A program made the position numbers and the translations under genes. This document shows, one piece after another, positions 1 through 7,836 of a DNA stretch of 64,000 bases (position 1 is its first letter; each line of letters begins with the position of its first letter). This DNA comes from Geoanaerobacter sp964528055. GTDB lineage: Bacteria; Desulfobacterota; Desulfuromonadia; Geobacterales; DSM-12255. The notes beneath the pieces are model-generated. The model worked only from the letters and a program-made list of their open reading frames with translations, searched no databases and was not told the DNA's origin. The stretch spans positions 1-64,000 of the forward strand of contig CAZGQM010000017.1 in assembly GCA_964528055.1 (NCBI GenBank). The letters are read 5' to 3'.

Positions 1-55
<55 letters not shown>

Positions 56-120
56 TTGAAATGCTACTTTTAGCCCATCAGCTCCATGTTTGTCAATATT
101 TTAAAGGTAATCTGCCTTAC

Positions 121-155
121 AATAAAATAGCCCGTTGTAAACGGGCTATTTTATT
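121..155. terminator. Bidirectional intrinsic terminator after flgM
   Basis: A perfect 16-bp inverted repeat (AATAAAATAGCCCGTT at 121-136 and its complement at 140-155) closes a three-base loop. The GC core is flanked by A-rich and T-rich arms, so it can end transcription in either direction. It lies 19 bases past the flgM stop codon and before the tRNA-Gly gene, both of which are on the minus strand. Confidence 0.85.
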
Positions 156-173
156 GCCGGTTAAAAATAAGAA

Positions 174-500
174 TCAGGCAGAAGCACCATTTAGAAAACT
201 TCCAATCCGGGCGACCATCTTCTCAGCTACCGTTTTGTTGTTGGCATTATAAGAGTTCGATTCCAGTTGGGCCTTAATCTCTGCTACTCTGTCTGAACGA
301 AACTGCTCGGTTGACTTGACTGAAGAGGCTGCTTCATTGATGCTACTGGCTGTCTGCGAGATTGAAAGCTTGTCTGCATCACCCGATCTTTGCGATTGCT
401 CAGGTTGCCGGGTAGTCTGTTGTTGCTGTTGTACCTGATTTACTGATTCATCGCGGACGAAAGTAGGTGTAACCTGCTGATTAGTTGGTTCAATCCTCAT
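174..500 (-). CDS. flgM: FlgM, negative regulator of flagellin synthesis (anti-sigma-28)
   Basis: This 108-residue protein matches the FlgM family in length and layout. The N-terminal half is polar, Gln/Ser-rich and probably disordered. The C-terminal half holds the sigma-binding pattern: DKLSIS near residue 43, then SDRVAEIKAQLESNSYNAN and VAEKMVARIG. FlgM binds sigma-28 (FliA) and keeps late flagellar genes off until the hook is finished and FlgM is exported. A strong ribosome site, GGAGGTGAG at 507-515, precedes the ATG. A sigma-28-type promoter lies just upstream, so the gene is probably under the control of its own target, as in enteric bacteria. No other flagellar gene is visible in the window. 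Confidence 0.85.
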   Translation of the reverse strand: MRIEPTNQQVTPTFVRDESVNQVQQQQQTTRQPEQSQRSGDADKLSISQTASSINEAASSVKSTEQFRSDRVAEIKAQLESNSYNANNKTVAEKMVARIGSFLNGASA

Positions 501-536
501 TTCATCTCACCTCCGCATGATTAACTAATGTTGTTT

Positions 537-563
537 ATATCGGCGGCATACATTAAAACTTTA
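537..563 (-). promoter_or_regulatory. Sigma-28 (FliA) promoter of flgM
   Basis: On the minus strand the -35 box TAAAGTTT (556-563) is followed by an 11-base spacer and the -10 box GCCGATAT (537-544). The enteric FliA consensus is TAAAGTTT-N11-GCCGATAA, so 15 of 16 positions match with the exact spacing. It lies about 36 bases upstream of the flgM start codon and just beyond the stop codon of the preceding gene, which separates flgM from the gua operon. Confidence 0.8.
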
Positions 564-591
564 GTGAATTATTCATCCAAATGAAAAAACA

Positions 592-1236
592 TTAGATAGG
601 AAGCAACAGAAGTTTGGGGAAAGAATCGATCTGCCAATTTGCATCAGCTAATTCAGAGGTGTCGCCATAACCAAAGCTGCATCCTACTGTTGCGACTCCT
701 GCTGCGCGTCCTGCGCTTATGTCATTAATGCTATCCCCGATCATCAAAGTCGTGTGCACCTCATTTCTATAGTGCTGCATCAAGTTGAGGAGCGGGAGAG
801 GGGAAGGTTTCCGCTCGGCGAGGGCATCAGCGCCAAGTACGGTGCTGAAATAGTATCCAATTCCAAGGTTATCTAGTATCAATTGGCAGAGATCAGTGTT
901 CTTGTTGGAGACAACAGTAAGGGTTCTGCCCTGTTCCCGCAGTTGTCGGAGTGTATCTTTAACTCCCGGATAAAGCGTCGTATTGTCAAGCAGATGTGAG
1001 TGGTTGTAGTCAATAAAGAGTTGTAGCCCTTTGTCTAATTCATATTCTTCTGCTCCCGGCAGTGCCTTTTCGATAAGATTGCGAGCCCCCTGACCGACCA
1101 TGCCGCGCACCTGCATCTGGGTGAGAGTTGGTAAGCTGAACAAGGTACGCACGTGGTTGACTGCCTCTGTAAGGTCTGCCAGCGAATCGATGAGCGTCCC
1201 ATCCAGATCGAAGATCAGTAACGTATAGTTTGGCAT
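592..1236 (-). CDS. gph: HAD-family phosphatase, phosphoglycolate phosphatase-like
   Basis: The 214-residue product is a HAD hydrolase of the Gph/PpaX type. Motif I is FDLDGTL near residue 8 with the nucleophile and acid aspartates, motif II is VVSNKN, the conserved lysine is in AERKPSP, and motif IV is GDSINDISAGRAAG. A helical cap follows motif I. The likely role is dephosphorylation of 2-phosphoglycolate or another small phosphate ester in the cytoplasm. The frame stays open back to 1404, but that extension overlaps the end of guaA and has no HAD homology, so the ATG at 1236, 41 bases after guaA, was chosen. It is the last gene of the guaB-guaA-gph operon. The exact substrate cannot be told from sequence. 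Confidence 0.8.
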   Translation of the reverse strand: MPNYTLLIFDLDGTLIDSLADLTEAVNHVRTLFSLPTLTQMQVRGMVGQGARNLIEKALPGAEEYELDKGLQLFIDYNHSHLLDNTTLYPGVKDTLRQLREQGRTLTVVSNKNTDLCQLILDNLGIGYYFSTVLGADALAERKPSPLPLLNLMQHYRNEVHTTLMIGDSINDISAGRAAGVATVGCSFGYGDTSELADANWQIDSFPKLLLLPI

Positions 1237-1277
1237 TGATTCCGCTGATTGAACAGGGAGATTGCTACTGAATGCTA

Positions 1278-2840
1278 TTACTCCCATTCTATTGTGGCCG
1301 GTGGTTTGGATGAAATATCGTATACTACGCGATTTATCCCTTTGACCTCGTTGATAATCCGGTTGCTGATGCGGGCCATGTCTTCGTAAGGAAGTGGATA
1401 CCAACCAGCTGTCATGAAATCCTTGGTCTCGACAGCACGGAGGGCGACGACGTATTCGTAGGTGCGACCATCACCCATGACTCCGACACTTTTTACCGGC
1501 AGAAAGACTACAAAGGCCTGGCTGATCTTTTCATAGTGGCCGGAAGCATAGAGTTCTTCGATGTAGATGGCGTCTGCCCGACGAAGGATGTCAGCGTACT
1601 CTTTTTTTACTTCACCGAGGATGCGTACCCCAAGCCCAGGCCCAGGAAAGGGGTGTCGCCAGACCATCTGGTGCGGAAGGCCCAGTTCCTCTCCAATAGC
1701 TCGCACTTCGTCCTTGAACAATTCGCGCAAGGGCTCTAGGAGTCTGAGCTTCATATGCTCGGGGAGTCCGCCGACATTGTGGTGGCTCTTTATGTTATGA
1801 GCTTTGCCGGACTTTGCCCCGGCCGATTCGATGACATCCGGATATATGGTTCCTTGTGCAAGCCACGTTGCATCCTCGATTTTGGTCGATACCTCTTCAA
1901 AAATCTCGACGAAGAGGTTGCCTATGATCTTCCTTTTTCGCTCAGGGTCACTCTCCCCTGAGAGTGCCTCGAGGAAGCGCTCTTCAGCGTCTATCCTTAC
2001 AACCTTGACCCCCAGATTCTCTGCAAAGGTTGCCATTACCTGGTCTCCCTCGCCAAGTCGAAGCAGCCCGTTGTCTACAAAGACGCAGGTGAGCTGATTG
2101 CCAACAGCCCGGTGAATGAGAGCGGCCGCAACCGATGAGTCGACTCCGCCTGAAAGTCCAAGGATTACTCGGTCGCTGCCGACCTGATGACGAATTCGCT
2201 CGACGGCGTCTTCGATAATTTGGCCGGGAGTCCATTTGCCGGTGCAGCCGCAAATTTTGCGGACAAAGGTGTCAATAAGTATTTCGCCACGAGGAGTGTG
2301 GTTGACTTCGGGGTGGAACTGGACCCCATAGAGACGTCGGATGCTATCCTGAATGGCGCAGACCGGAGCGTTGGGGGATTCCGCCACCACGTCGAAGCCG
2401 GCAGGGACCCGGGAAACATGGTCGCCGTGACTCATCCATACCGGGCTCTTCCCTTCAATAAAGAAACCATCGAAGAGGGAGCCTGGTGTATTGCAGACGA
2501 TCAGATCGGCATGGCCAAACTCCCGCTTGCCTGCAGGGACTACCTCCCCGCCGAAATGGCAGCTCATAAGCTGCATGCCGTAGCAGATTCCAAGCACCGG
2601 GATTCCCAGCTCAAAGAGTTCCCCGGCTACTGCAGGTGCCCCGTCGTCGTATACAGACTTTGGGCCACCGGATAGGATTATCCCTTTGGGAGCAAAGGCG
2701 CGGATTGTCGCCAGGTCGAGATCGAAAGGGTGCAACTCACAGTAGACGTGTGCCTCACGTACTCTACGGGCGATGAGCTGGGTGTACTGGGATCCGAAAT
2801 CAAGGATGAGAATTTTTTCGCTGTGGATATCGACTGGCAT
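1278..2840 (-). CDS. guaA: GMP synthase (glutamine-hydrolysing)
   Basis: This 520-residue enzyme makes GMP from XMP, ATP and glutamine. The N-terminal class I glutamine amidotransferase domain shows ILDFGSQYTQLIARRVRE, the nucleophile Cys86 in LGICYGMQ and the catalytic His in VQFHPEVNHT. The ATP pyrophosphatase domain begins with the P-loop LGLSGGVDSSV. The C-terminal dimerisation domain ends in the usual KPPATIEWE. The length is that of a complete single-chain GuaA. Its ATG overlaps the guaB stop codon in the sequence TAATG, so the two are translationally coupled; together they carry IMP to GMP. Confidence 0.98.
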   Translation of the reverse strand: MPVDIHSEKILILDFGSQYTQLIARRVREAHVYCELHPFDLDLATIRAFAPKGIILSGGPKSVYDDGAPAVAGELFELGIPVLGICYGMQLMSCHFGGEVVPAGKREFGHADLIVCNTPGSLFDGFFIEGKSPVWMSHGDHVSRVPAGFDVVAESPNAPVCAIQDSIRRLYGVQFHPEVNHTPRGEILIDTFVRKICGCTGKWTPGQIIEDAVERIRHQVGSDRVILGLSGGVDSSVAAALIHRAVGNQLTCVFVDNGLLRLGEGDQVMATFAENLGVKVVRIDAEERFLEALSGESDPERKRKIIGNLFVEIFEEVSTKIEDATWLAQGTIYPDVIESAGAKSGKAHNIKSHHNVGGLPEHMKLRLLEPLRELFKDEVRAIGEELGLPHQMVWRHPFPGPGLGVRILGEVKKEYADILRRADAIYIEELYASGHYEKISQAFVVFLPVKSVGVMGDGRTYEYVVALRAVETKDFMTAGWYPLPYEDMARISNRIINEVKGINRVVYDISSKPPATIEWE

Positions 2841-4312
2841 TAGTTGTTGCCTATCCTGTAATTTGGTGCTTCTTTGGTGATGGTAACATCATGCACGTGA
2901 GACTCCTTGAGTCCTGCTCCGGTAATCCGGATGAAGCGCGCCTTCTGCTGAAGGTTCTTTATGGAGGAACAACCGGTATAACCCATGCCGGCTTTGAGTC
3001 CGCCAATCAGCTGGTGAATGTTTGCGGAGAGAGGTCCCCGTAGAGGAACCATCCCTTCGATCCCCTCAGGCACGAGTTTAACGTCGCTCTCCACGTCCCC
3101 CTGGAAGTAGCGGTCCTTGCTCCCCTCCTTCATTGCCCCGATGGAGCCCATGCCACGGTAGCTCTTGTAGGTACGTCCCTGGTAGAGAACCGTGTCGCCG
3201 GGTGACTCTTCGGTACCTGCGAACAGCGAGCCGATCATCACCAAGTCGGCTCCAGCCGCTATTGCCTTGGGCAGATCGCCAGAGAATTTGATGCCGCCGT
3301 CAGCAATAATTGATATGTTGTATTTACGGGCAACTTTTGCGCAGTTGCTTATGGCGGTGATCTGCGGAACACCAATACCTGCAACAACCCTGGTGGTACA
3401 GATGGAGCCAGGTCCTATACCAACCTTGATTGCATCTGCACCAGCTTTTATGAGCGCTTCAGCTGCCTCTGCAGTAGCTATATTCCCTGCCACCAGTTCA
3501 ATTCCGGGGAAGCTTGCCTTGGCAACCCGAACCGCGTCTATGACCCCCTGTGAGTGTCCGTGAGCCGTATCAATGACTATAATGTCAACCCCTGCCTTGC
3601 TGAGGGCATCGATTCGAGCTTCCATATCATTGGTGGGGCCTACGGCGGCACCAACCCGCAGGCGCCCCAGGCTGTCCTTGCAGGCATTTGGATACTTTCT
3701 GACCTTTTCGATGTCCTTAATGGTGATGAGCCCCTTAAGGTTCCTGTCATTATCCACAACCAGCAGCTTCTCTACGCGGGTGTGCTTCAGGAGCTCCTTT
3801 GCCTCTTCCAGGGTGGTCCCAACCGGAACAGTCACCAGATTTCGTTTGGTCATCCGGTCCGAGATGAGCAGATTCATATCAGTTTCAAAGCGAAGATCCC
3901 TGTTTGTCAATATCCCCACCAGTTTGCCGTTGGGTTTGGTAATCGGCACTCCTGATATCCGATATTTGGCCATCATCTCCAGTGCCTCGCCGATCCTCTG
4001 GTTGGGGCGCATGGTGATCGGATCGACGATCATCCCTGATTCGCTCTTCTTGACCTTGTCAACCTCCATGGCCTGGTCGGCGATGGAGAGATTCTTATGG
4101 ATGAAGCCGATTCCCCCTTCACGAGCCATGGTGATTGCCGTACGAGACTCGGTGACCGTGTCCATGGCAGCACTTACGAGAGGGATATTCAGGAGGATTT
4201 TTTTTGTGAGGCGGGAGGCAAGGTCAACATCACGAGGCAAAACCAGTGAGTGGGCGGGTACCAGCAGTACATCGTCGAAGGTTAGTCCTTCGGGGATAGT
4301 CTCATCCAGCAT
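2840..4312 (-). CDS. guaB: Inosine-5'-monophosphate dehydrogenase
   Basis: The 490-residue enzyme oxidises IMP to XMP with NAD, the rate-setting step of guanine nucleotide synthesis. The TIM barrel starts with GLTFDDVLLVPAHS and is interrupted by two CBS domains at about residues 95-205. The catalytic cysteine lies in the loop GPGSICTTRVVAG, and the flap region follows with YRGMGSIGAM. The ATG at 4312 was chosen because it gives the normal family start and is preceded by AAGGAG; an upstream ATG at 4348 would add 12 unmatched residues. The gene heads the operon with guaA and gph. Confidence 0.97.
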   Translation of the reverse strand: MLDETIPEGLTFDDVLLVPAHSLVLPRDVDLASRLTKKILLNIPLVSAAMDTVTESRTAITMAREGGIGFIHKNLSIADQAMEVDKVKKSESGMIVDPITMRPNQRIGEALEMMAKYRISGVPITKPNGKLVGILTNRDLRFETDMNLLISDRMTKRNLVTVPVGTTLEEAKELLKHTRVEKLLVVDNDRNLKGLITIKDIEKVRKYPNACKDSLGRLRVGAAVGPTNDMEARIDALSKAGVDIIVIDTAHGHSQGVIDAVRVAKASFPGIELVAGNIATAEAAEALIKAGADAIKVGIGPGSICTTRVVAGIGVPQITAISNCAKVARKYNISIIADGGIKFSGDLPKAIAAGADLVMIGSLFAGTEESPGDTVLYQGRTYKSYRGMGSIGAMKEGSKDRYFQGDVESDVKLVPEGIEGMVPLRGPLSANIHQLIGGLKAGMGYTGCSSIKNLQQKARFIRITGAGLKESHVHDVTITKEAPNYRIGNN

Positions 4313-4402
4313 GGCAGGCTCCTTATTCCTAAAGTCACTATGGGACATTAGCGGCGGGATCTGAGAGCTGCGAATTACAGCCCGACAGATGGTTAACCGC
4401 AG

Positions 4403-4431
4403 AAATTAGTACAGGAATGACGGCAAGTCAA
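4403..4431 (-). promoter_or_regulatory. Likely sigma-70 promoter of guaB-guaA-gph
   Basis: On the minus strand TTGACT (4426-4431) and TAATTT (4403-4408) are separated by 17 bases, about 90 bases upstream of the guaB start. The -35 box lies inside one arm of a 14-bp inverted repeat whose other arm carries the -35 box of the divergent lptE promoter. The -10 box is only a moderate match. Confidence 0.45.
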
Positions 4432-4490
4432 GGAGAAAGGGTGAAGCTGAATAGTAACAGAGGATGGGGATGGAAGTTCTCCTTGACTTG
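4424..4490. repeat. 14-bp inverted repeat between guaB and lptE
   Basis: CAAGTCAAGGAGAA at 4424-4437 is repeated exactly, in inverted orientation, at 4477-4490. The 39 bases between the arms show no obvious coding content. Each arm, read outward, gives CTCCTTGACTTG and so supplies a -35-like TTGACT to each of the two divergent transcription units. It could also form a stem in RNA, but no T-run follows, so it is not a terminator. Confidence 0.7.
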
Positions 4491-4512
4491 AGTCACATTG
4501 AGAGGGTATTTG
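4483..4512 (+). promoter_or_regulatory. Possible sigma-70 promoter of lptE-holA
   Basis: TTGACT (4483-4488) and TATTTG (4507-4512) are 18 bases apart and lie about 45 bases before the lptE start codon. The -10 box is weak. The main support is the mirrored copy of the same -35 sequence in the guaB promoter. Confidence 0.35.
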
Positions 4513-4557
4513 AATGTCATTGAATGATATTACGTAAATTGATGAGGAGCAGCGCTT

Positions 4558-5064
4558 GTGCAGAGACTCATACCCGGTTTCCTCTGTCTGATTATCTGTC
4601 TGATGCTGGTTGGCTGTGGCTACCGACTGGCTGGCACGGCTACGGCAAGGGGACGTACCATTGCCATACCTGTATTTGCGAACAAGGCCCTTCGTCCTAA
4701 CTTGGAGTCCTGTCTGACTGCGCAGCTGGTGCAACTCTATGCAGCTGAGAGTGGCGGGCGTATTCTCCCTCGTGATCAGGCTGACCTTGAGCTGACCGGC
4801 GCCGTTACCGCCTATACTGAATTTGCCAGCGGCTACAGTGCTTCGGACAAGGCAGTGACCTACCACTCTTCCATGACGGCGGAAGCGACTCTGCGAGATC
4901 TAAAGAGTCGTGAGGTTCTCTGGAAGGGGACCGTGAAGGCTGTTCAGGACTATCCGACCAGCAGTAATCTGGCGCTGAAGCTCAATGCAGAAGATGCGGC
5001 ACTGCGCGAGCTCTGCCGAAAACTGGCCGAAGAGATCGGGCGTCAGAGCGGATACGCTTTTTAG
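4558..5064 (+). CDS. lptE: LPS-assembly lipoprotein LptE
   Basis: The 168-residue protein has a lipoprotein signal peptide ending in LMLVGC, with the lipid-bearing Cys at residue 20, followed by GYRLAG, the typical start of mature LptE/RlpB. The body shows the LptE pattern IAIPVFANKALRPNLE and a C-terminal helix rich in Arg and Glu. LptE plugs the LptD barrel in the outer membrane and helps insert LPS. It starts with GTG, preceded by GAGGAG. holA follows within 33 bases; the lptE-holA order is common in proteobacteria and supports the call. Confidence 0.85.
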   Translation: MQRLIPGFLCLIICLMLVGCGYRLAGTATARGRTIAIPVFANKALRPNLESCLTAQLVQLYAAESGGRILPRDQADLELTGAVTAYTEFASGYSASDKAVTYHSSMTAEATLRDLKSREVLWKGTVKAVQDYPTSSNLALKLNAEDAALRELCRKLAEEIGRQSGYAF

Positions 5065-5096
5065 CTGCCGGATCGACAATCGTGCGGGGTGCACAA

Positions 5097-6101
5097 GTGA
5101 AACCTGAAGAGTTCGATGCTGCCTTGAAAAGGGGGGAGATCGGTCCCCTCTACTATTTCCATGGAGACGAGCCGTACCTGATGGAGCGGGCGATAAACCG
5201 ACTGCTTGAGCAGATCGTTGATCCGGTCAGTCGCGATTTCAATCTGAATCTGTACTATGGGACAGAGAGCAAGGGTAACGAGATTGCAGATGCTGCCCAG
5301 ACCCTGCCCATGTTCGCTGAGTGGCGGGTGGTTCTGGTCAAGAGAGGACAGGCGCTTTCCCCTGCCGCACTCGATCATCTTCTGCCCTATGTGCAGAATC
5401 CGTCGCCCACCACCTGCCTGATTATTCAAGGAGAGAAGATAGACCAGCGCAAAAAATTCTTTACTGAATTTAAGAAACAAGGAGCGCTTGTTGAGTGCAA
5501 GCGCCCTTTTGAGAATCAGCTCGGGACATTCATACGCTCTGAGGCGGGAAATCACGGGAAAAAGGTCGATCCGGCAGCTGCAGAGCTGCTTGCGAGGCTA
5601 GTTGGAAACAACCTTCAGGAATTGGCCGCCCAGTTGGAGAAAGTGGCGATCTATGTCGGACAGCGTGGGGCAATAGGTCTTGACGACATTAGGGCGGTTG
5701 TCTCGGATACCAAGGTGGACACGGTCTTTGAGTTGGCAAATGCCCTCGGTGAAAGGGATCTGTCAGGCGCAATGCGCCGACTGCAGACCATACTTCGGGA
5801 CGGAGAGGCTCCGCTCATGCTCCTTGCCATGGTTACCCGTCATTTCCGGCAGCTCTGGCAGGTACGTGAGATGATGGACAGGAAGGCGACTGAACAGGAG
5901 ATCAGCAGGAAGACAGGGATTAATCCGTATTTTCTCAAGGGGATACAGCGCCAGGCTCGGAACTATGCGCCAATAGAGTGCCGGCGGCTTTTTGATCGTC
6001 TCCTTGCAGCTGATTTATCGATGAAAAGCGGGGGGAGACCAGCGACGGTCATGGGGGAACTGGTGATGGAGATTTGCAGAAGCGGTCGCGGCCTGACTTG
6101 A
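5097..6101 (+). CDS. holA: DNA polymerase III subunit delta
   Basis: HolA opens the beta sliding clamp as part of the clamp loader. The 334-residue product has the family layout: an N-terminal domain containing GPLYYFHGDEPYLMERA, a middle AAA-like domain, and a C-terminal collar domain with HFRQLWQVREM and NPYFLKGIQRQARNY. As usual for delta, the nucleotide-binding site is not functional. GTG at 5097 was chosen because GGGGTG sits five bases before it and MKPEEFDAAL is a normal HolA start; GTG at 5082 in the same frame would add five residues. It is cotranscribed with lptE. Confidence 0.93.
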   Translation: MKPEEFDAALKRGEIGPLYYFHGDEPYLMERAINRLLEQIVDPVSRDFNLNLYYGTESKGNEIADAAQTLPMFAEWRVVLVKRGQALSPAALDHLLPYVQNPSPTTCLIIQGEKIDQRKKFFTEFKKQGALVECKRPFENQLGTFIRSEAGNHGKKVDPAAAELLARLVGNNLQELAAQLEKVAIYVGQRGAIGLDDIRAVVSDTKVDTVFELANALGERDLSGAMRRLQTILRDGEAPLMLLAMVTRHFRQLWQVREMMDRKATEQEISRKTGINPYFLKGIQRQARNYAPIECRRLFDRLLAADLSMKSGGRPATVMGELVMEICRSGRGLT

Positions 6102-6129
6102 GATCTGTAGCGTCTCAGGCAGACACGAA

Positions 6130-6155
6130 AAAGGGCGTACCGCAGCACGCCCTTT
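6130..6155. terminator. Shared terminator between holA and rpsT
   Basis: AAAGGGCGT (6130-6138) and ACGCCCTTT (6147-6155) form a perfect 9-bp stem with an eight-base loop between the convergent holA and rpsT genes. A run of A residues on the left side becomes a U-run for rpsT transcripts. Confidence 0.8.
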
Positions 6156-6178
6156 CATGCATGAACATCATCGACAGG

Positions 6179-6442
6179 TTAGCCGAGGGTGTTTACCAGC
6201 TTGGTCAGACGCGAAACGCTGCGTGATGCGTTGGAGGAGTGAATAACCCCCTTTGTGGCAGCCCGGTCGATTACCGGGATAGCTGCTGCCAGCAGTTCGC
6301 GGGCAGTTGCGAGATCCTTGCCTTCAACAGCTTCTCGTACTCTTTTAATGGAAGTTCGCAGGGTGGAGCGGACATGCCGGTTGCGTAGCCGCTTCTTTTC
6401 ATTCTGCTTGATCCTCTTTATTGCCGACTTATGATGAGCCAA
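6179..6442 (-). CDS. rpsT: 30S ribosomal protein S20
   Basis: The 87-residue basic protein starts MAHHKSAIKRIKQNEKKR and contains RNRHVRSTLRTSIKRVREA, the signature of S20, which binds 16S rRNA early in 30S assembly. The length is normal. A strong ribosome site (GGAGGTGTAG on the minus strand) precedes the ATG. It is a single-gene unit, convergent with holA and divergent from mreB. Confidence 0.98.
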   Translation of the reverse strand: MAHHKSAIKRIKQNEKKRLRNRHVRSTLRTSIKRVREAVEGKDLATARELLAAAIPVIDRAATKGVIHSSNASRSVSRLTKLVNTLG

Positions 6443-6499
6443 ACTACACCTCCGAGTCTATTAATGCATTGTGTGTATAGATGTTTTTAAGGAAAAACT

Positions 6500-6529
6500 C
6501 TTTTAGCACCGGCTTCCACATTCTGTCAA
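6500..6529 (-). promoter_or_regulatory. Sigma-70-type promoter of rpsT
   Basis: On the minus strand a consensus -35 box TTGACA (6524-6529) is followed after 18 bases by TAAAAG (6500-6505), about 58 bases before the rpsT start. The -35 is perfect; the -10 matches four of six positions. Confidence 0.6.
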
Positions 6530-6570
6530 GCAAATTGTTGCCATCTCAAGGGAGTCAGGCAATTTCACCC

Positions 6571-6599
6571 TTGCATCAGGTTGGGGATTCTGTTACGAT
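6571..6599 (+). promoter_or_regulatory. Sigma-70-type promoter of mreB
   Basis: TTGCAT (6571-6576) and TACGAT (6594-6599) are spaced by 17 bases and lie about 45 bases before the mreB start codon. Both boxes match four of six consensus positions. Confidence 0.6.
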
Positions 6600-6643
6600 T
6601 CACAACTTTCCGCACCACCCCCTAGCACCAAGGAGATTGCGCG

Positions 6644-7687
6644 ATGCTTAAGATATTTGATTATTTTTTCGGGATTTTTTCCAATGATCTGGCCATAGAC
6701 TTAGGGACGGCCAACACCCTAGTCTATCTGAAGGGGAAGGGCGTAGTTATTAGAGAGCCGTCGGTTGTGGCGGTACAGAAGTTGAACAACGGCCAGCAAC
6801 GAGTTTTGGCTGTTGGGATGGAAGCAAAGAAGATGCTTGGGAGGACCCCCGGAAGCATTACTGCCATCCGTCCAATGAAGGATGGCGTCATTGCGGATTT
6901 CGACATCACTGAAGAGATGCTCCGCTATTTCATTCATAAAGTTCACAACCGGAAGACCCTTGTCAGGCCCCGCATCGTGATCTGTGTGCCTTCCGGCATC
7001 ACACAGGTCGAGAAACGTGCGGTCAAGGAGTCGGCTGAATCGGCAGGAGCCCGCGAGGTATACCTTATCGAAGAACCCATGGCTGCTGCCATTGGTGCCG
7101 GACTCCCCATAACCGAGGCATCCGGCAATATGATAGTTGACATTGGTGGTGGTACCACCGAGGTGGCAGTGATATCCCTTGCCGGAATAGTTTATACCAA
7201 ATCGGTGCGGGTAGGCGGCGACAAGATGGATGAAGCAATAGTTCAGTACATCAAGCGAAAGTACAACCTTCTGATAGGTGATCGAACTGCAGAACTGATA
7301 AAGATAGAAATCGGCGAGGCCTATTCTACAGGCGATGTGCATACCATGGAAGTGAAGGGCCGTGACTTGGTCTCAGGCATTCCAAAGACCGTCGAGATCA
7401 ATTCAGATGAGATTCGGGAGGCTCTTTCAGAGCCGGTAAACGCGATTGTCGAGGCGGTCAAGATCTGTCTGGAGCGAACTCCTCCCGAACTTGCGTCTGA
7501 CATAGTCGACAAGGGGATAGTTCTGGCCGGCGGAGGTGCTCTTCTGAGGAATCTTGACCTGCTGCTGCGCGAAGAGACCGGTCTCCCTGTTGTAACGGCT
7601 GAGGATCCACTCTCCTGTGTCGTGCTCGGTTCCGGCAAGGTGCTTGACGAACTGAACCTGCTTCGGAGTATCGCAATCACCTCATAG
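6644..7687 (+). CDS. mreB: Rod shape-determining protein MreB
   Basis: MreB is the bacterial actin that guides cell-wall synthesis along the cell side. The 347-residue protein shows the actin-fold phosphate loops DLGTANTLVYLKGKG near residue 19 and DIGGGTTEVAVISLAG near residue 165, the conserved IEEPMAAAIGAGLP, and the adenosine motif VLAGGGALLRNLD. An amphipathic start (MLKIFDYFFGIFSNDLA) fits membrane binding. mreC, mreD, mrdA and mrdB do not follow; an LPS block does instead. This may be one of several mreB copies in the genome. Confidence 0.95.
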   Translation: MLKIFDYFFGIFSNDLAIDLGTANTLVYLKGKGVVIREPSVVAVQKLNNGQQRVLAVGMEAKKMLGRTPGSITAIRPMKDGVIADFDITEEMLRYFIHKVHNRKTLVRPRIVICVPSGITQVEKRAVKESAESAGAREVYLIEEPMAAAIGAGLPITEASGNMIVDIGGGTTEVAVISLAGIVYTKSVRVGGDKMDEAIVQYIKRKYNLLIGDRTAELIKIEIGEAYSTGDVHTMEVKGRDLVSGIPKTVEINSDEIREALSEPVNAIVEAVKICLERTPPELASDIVDKGIVLAGGGALLRNLDLLLREETGLPVVTAEDPLSCVVLGSGKVLDELNLLRSIAITS

Positions 7688-7736
7688 GATCCGGGTTACA
7701 TACCCAAAGGCAGATCAAGAATATAACATGCAACTC

Positions 7737-7798
7737 AGAGACGCAGAGACGCAAAGAATTTTCATGGCCTTCGCCTTTCTTTGCACTTTGCGTTTTTT
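7737..7798. repeat. AGAGACGC tandem repeat with hairpin before the LPS block
   Basis: AGAGACGC occurs twice in tandem (7737-7744 and 7745-7752). ACGCAAAG (7749-7756) is complementary to CTTTGCGT (7786-7793), which runs into a T-run, and GCAAAGAA (7751-7758) can alternatively pair with TTCTTTGC (7777-7784). It could act as a terminator for mreB. The motif resembles dispersed intergenic repeats I recall from this bacterial group, but copy number cannot be judged from one window. Confidence 0.5.
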
Positions 7799-7836
7799 CT
7801 TTCGAAGATTTATCCAGCTCTCAAAGCGAAACCATC

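Noticed and set aside
1237..1404. N-terminal extension of the gph frame
   Set aside because: It overlaps the end of guaA, has no HAD homology and lacks a ribosome site; ATG at 1236 gives the normal start.
4313..4557. Purine or guanine riboswitch before guaB
   Set aside because: No purine aptamer core was seen; the only clear structure is the 14-bp inverted repeat.
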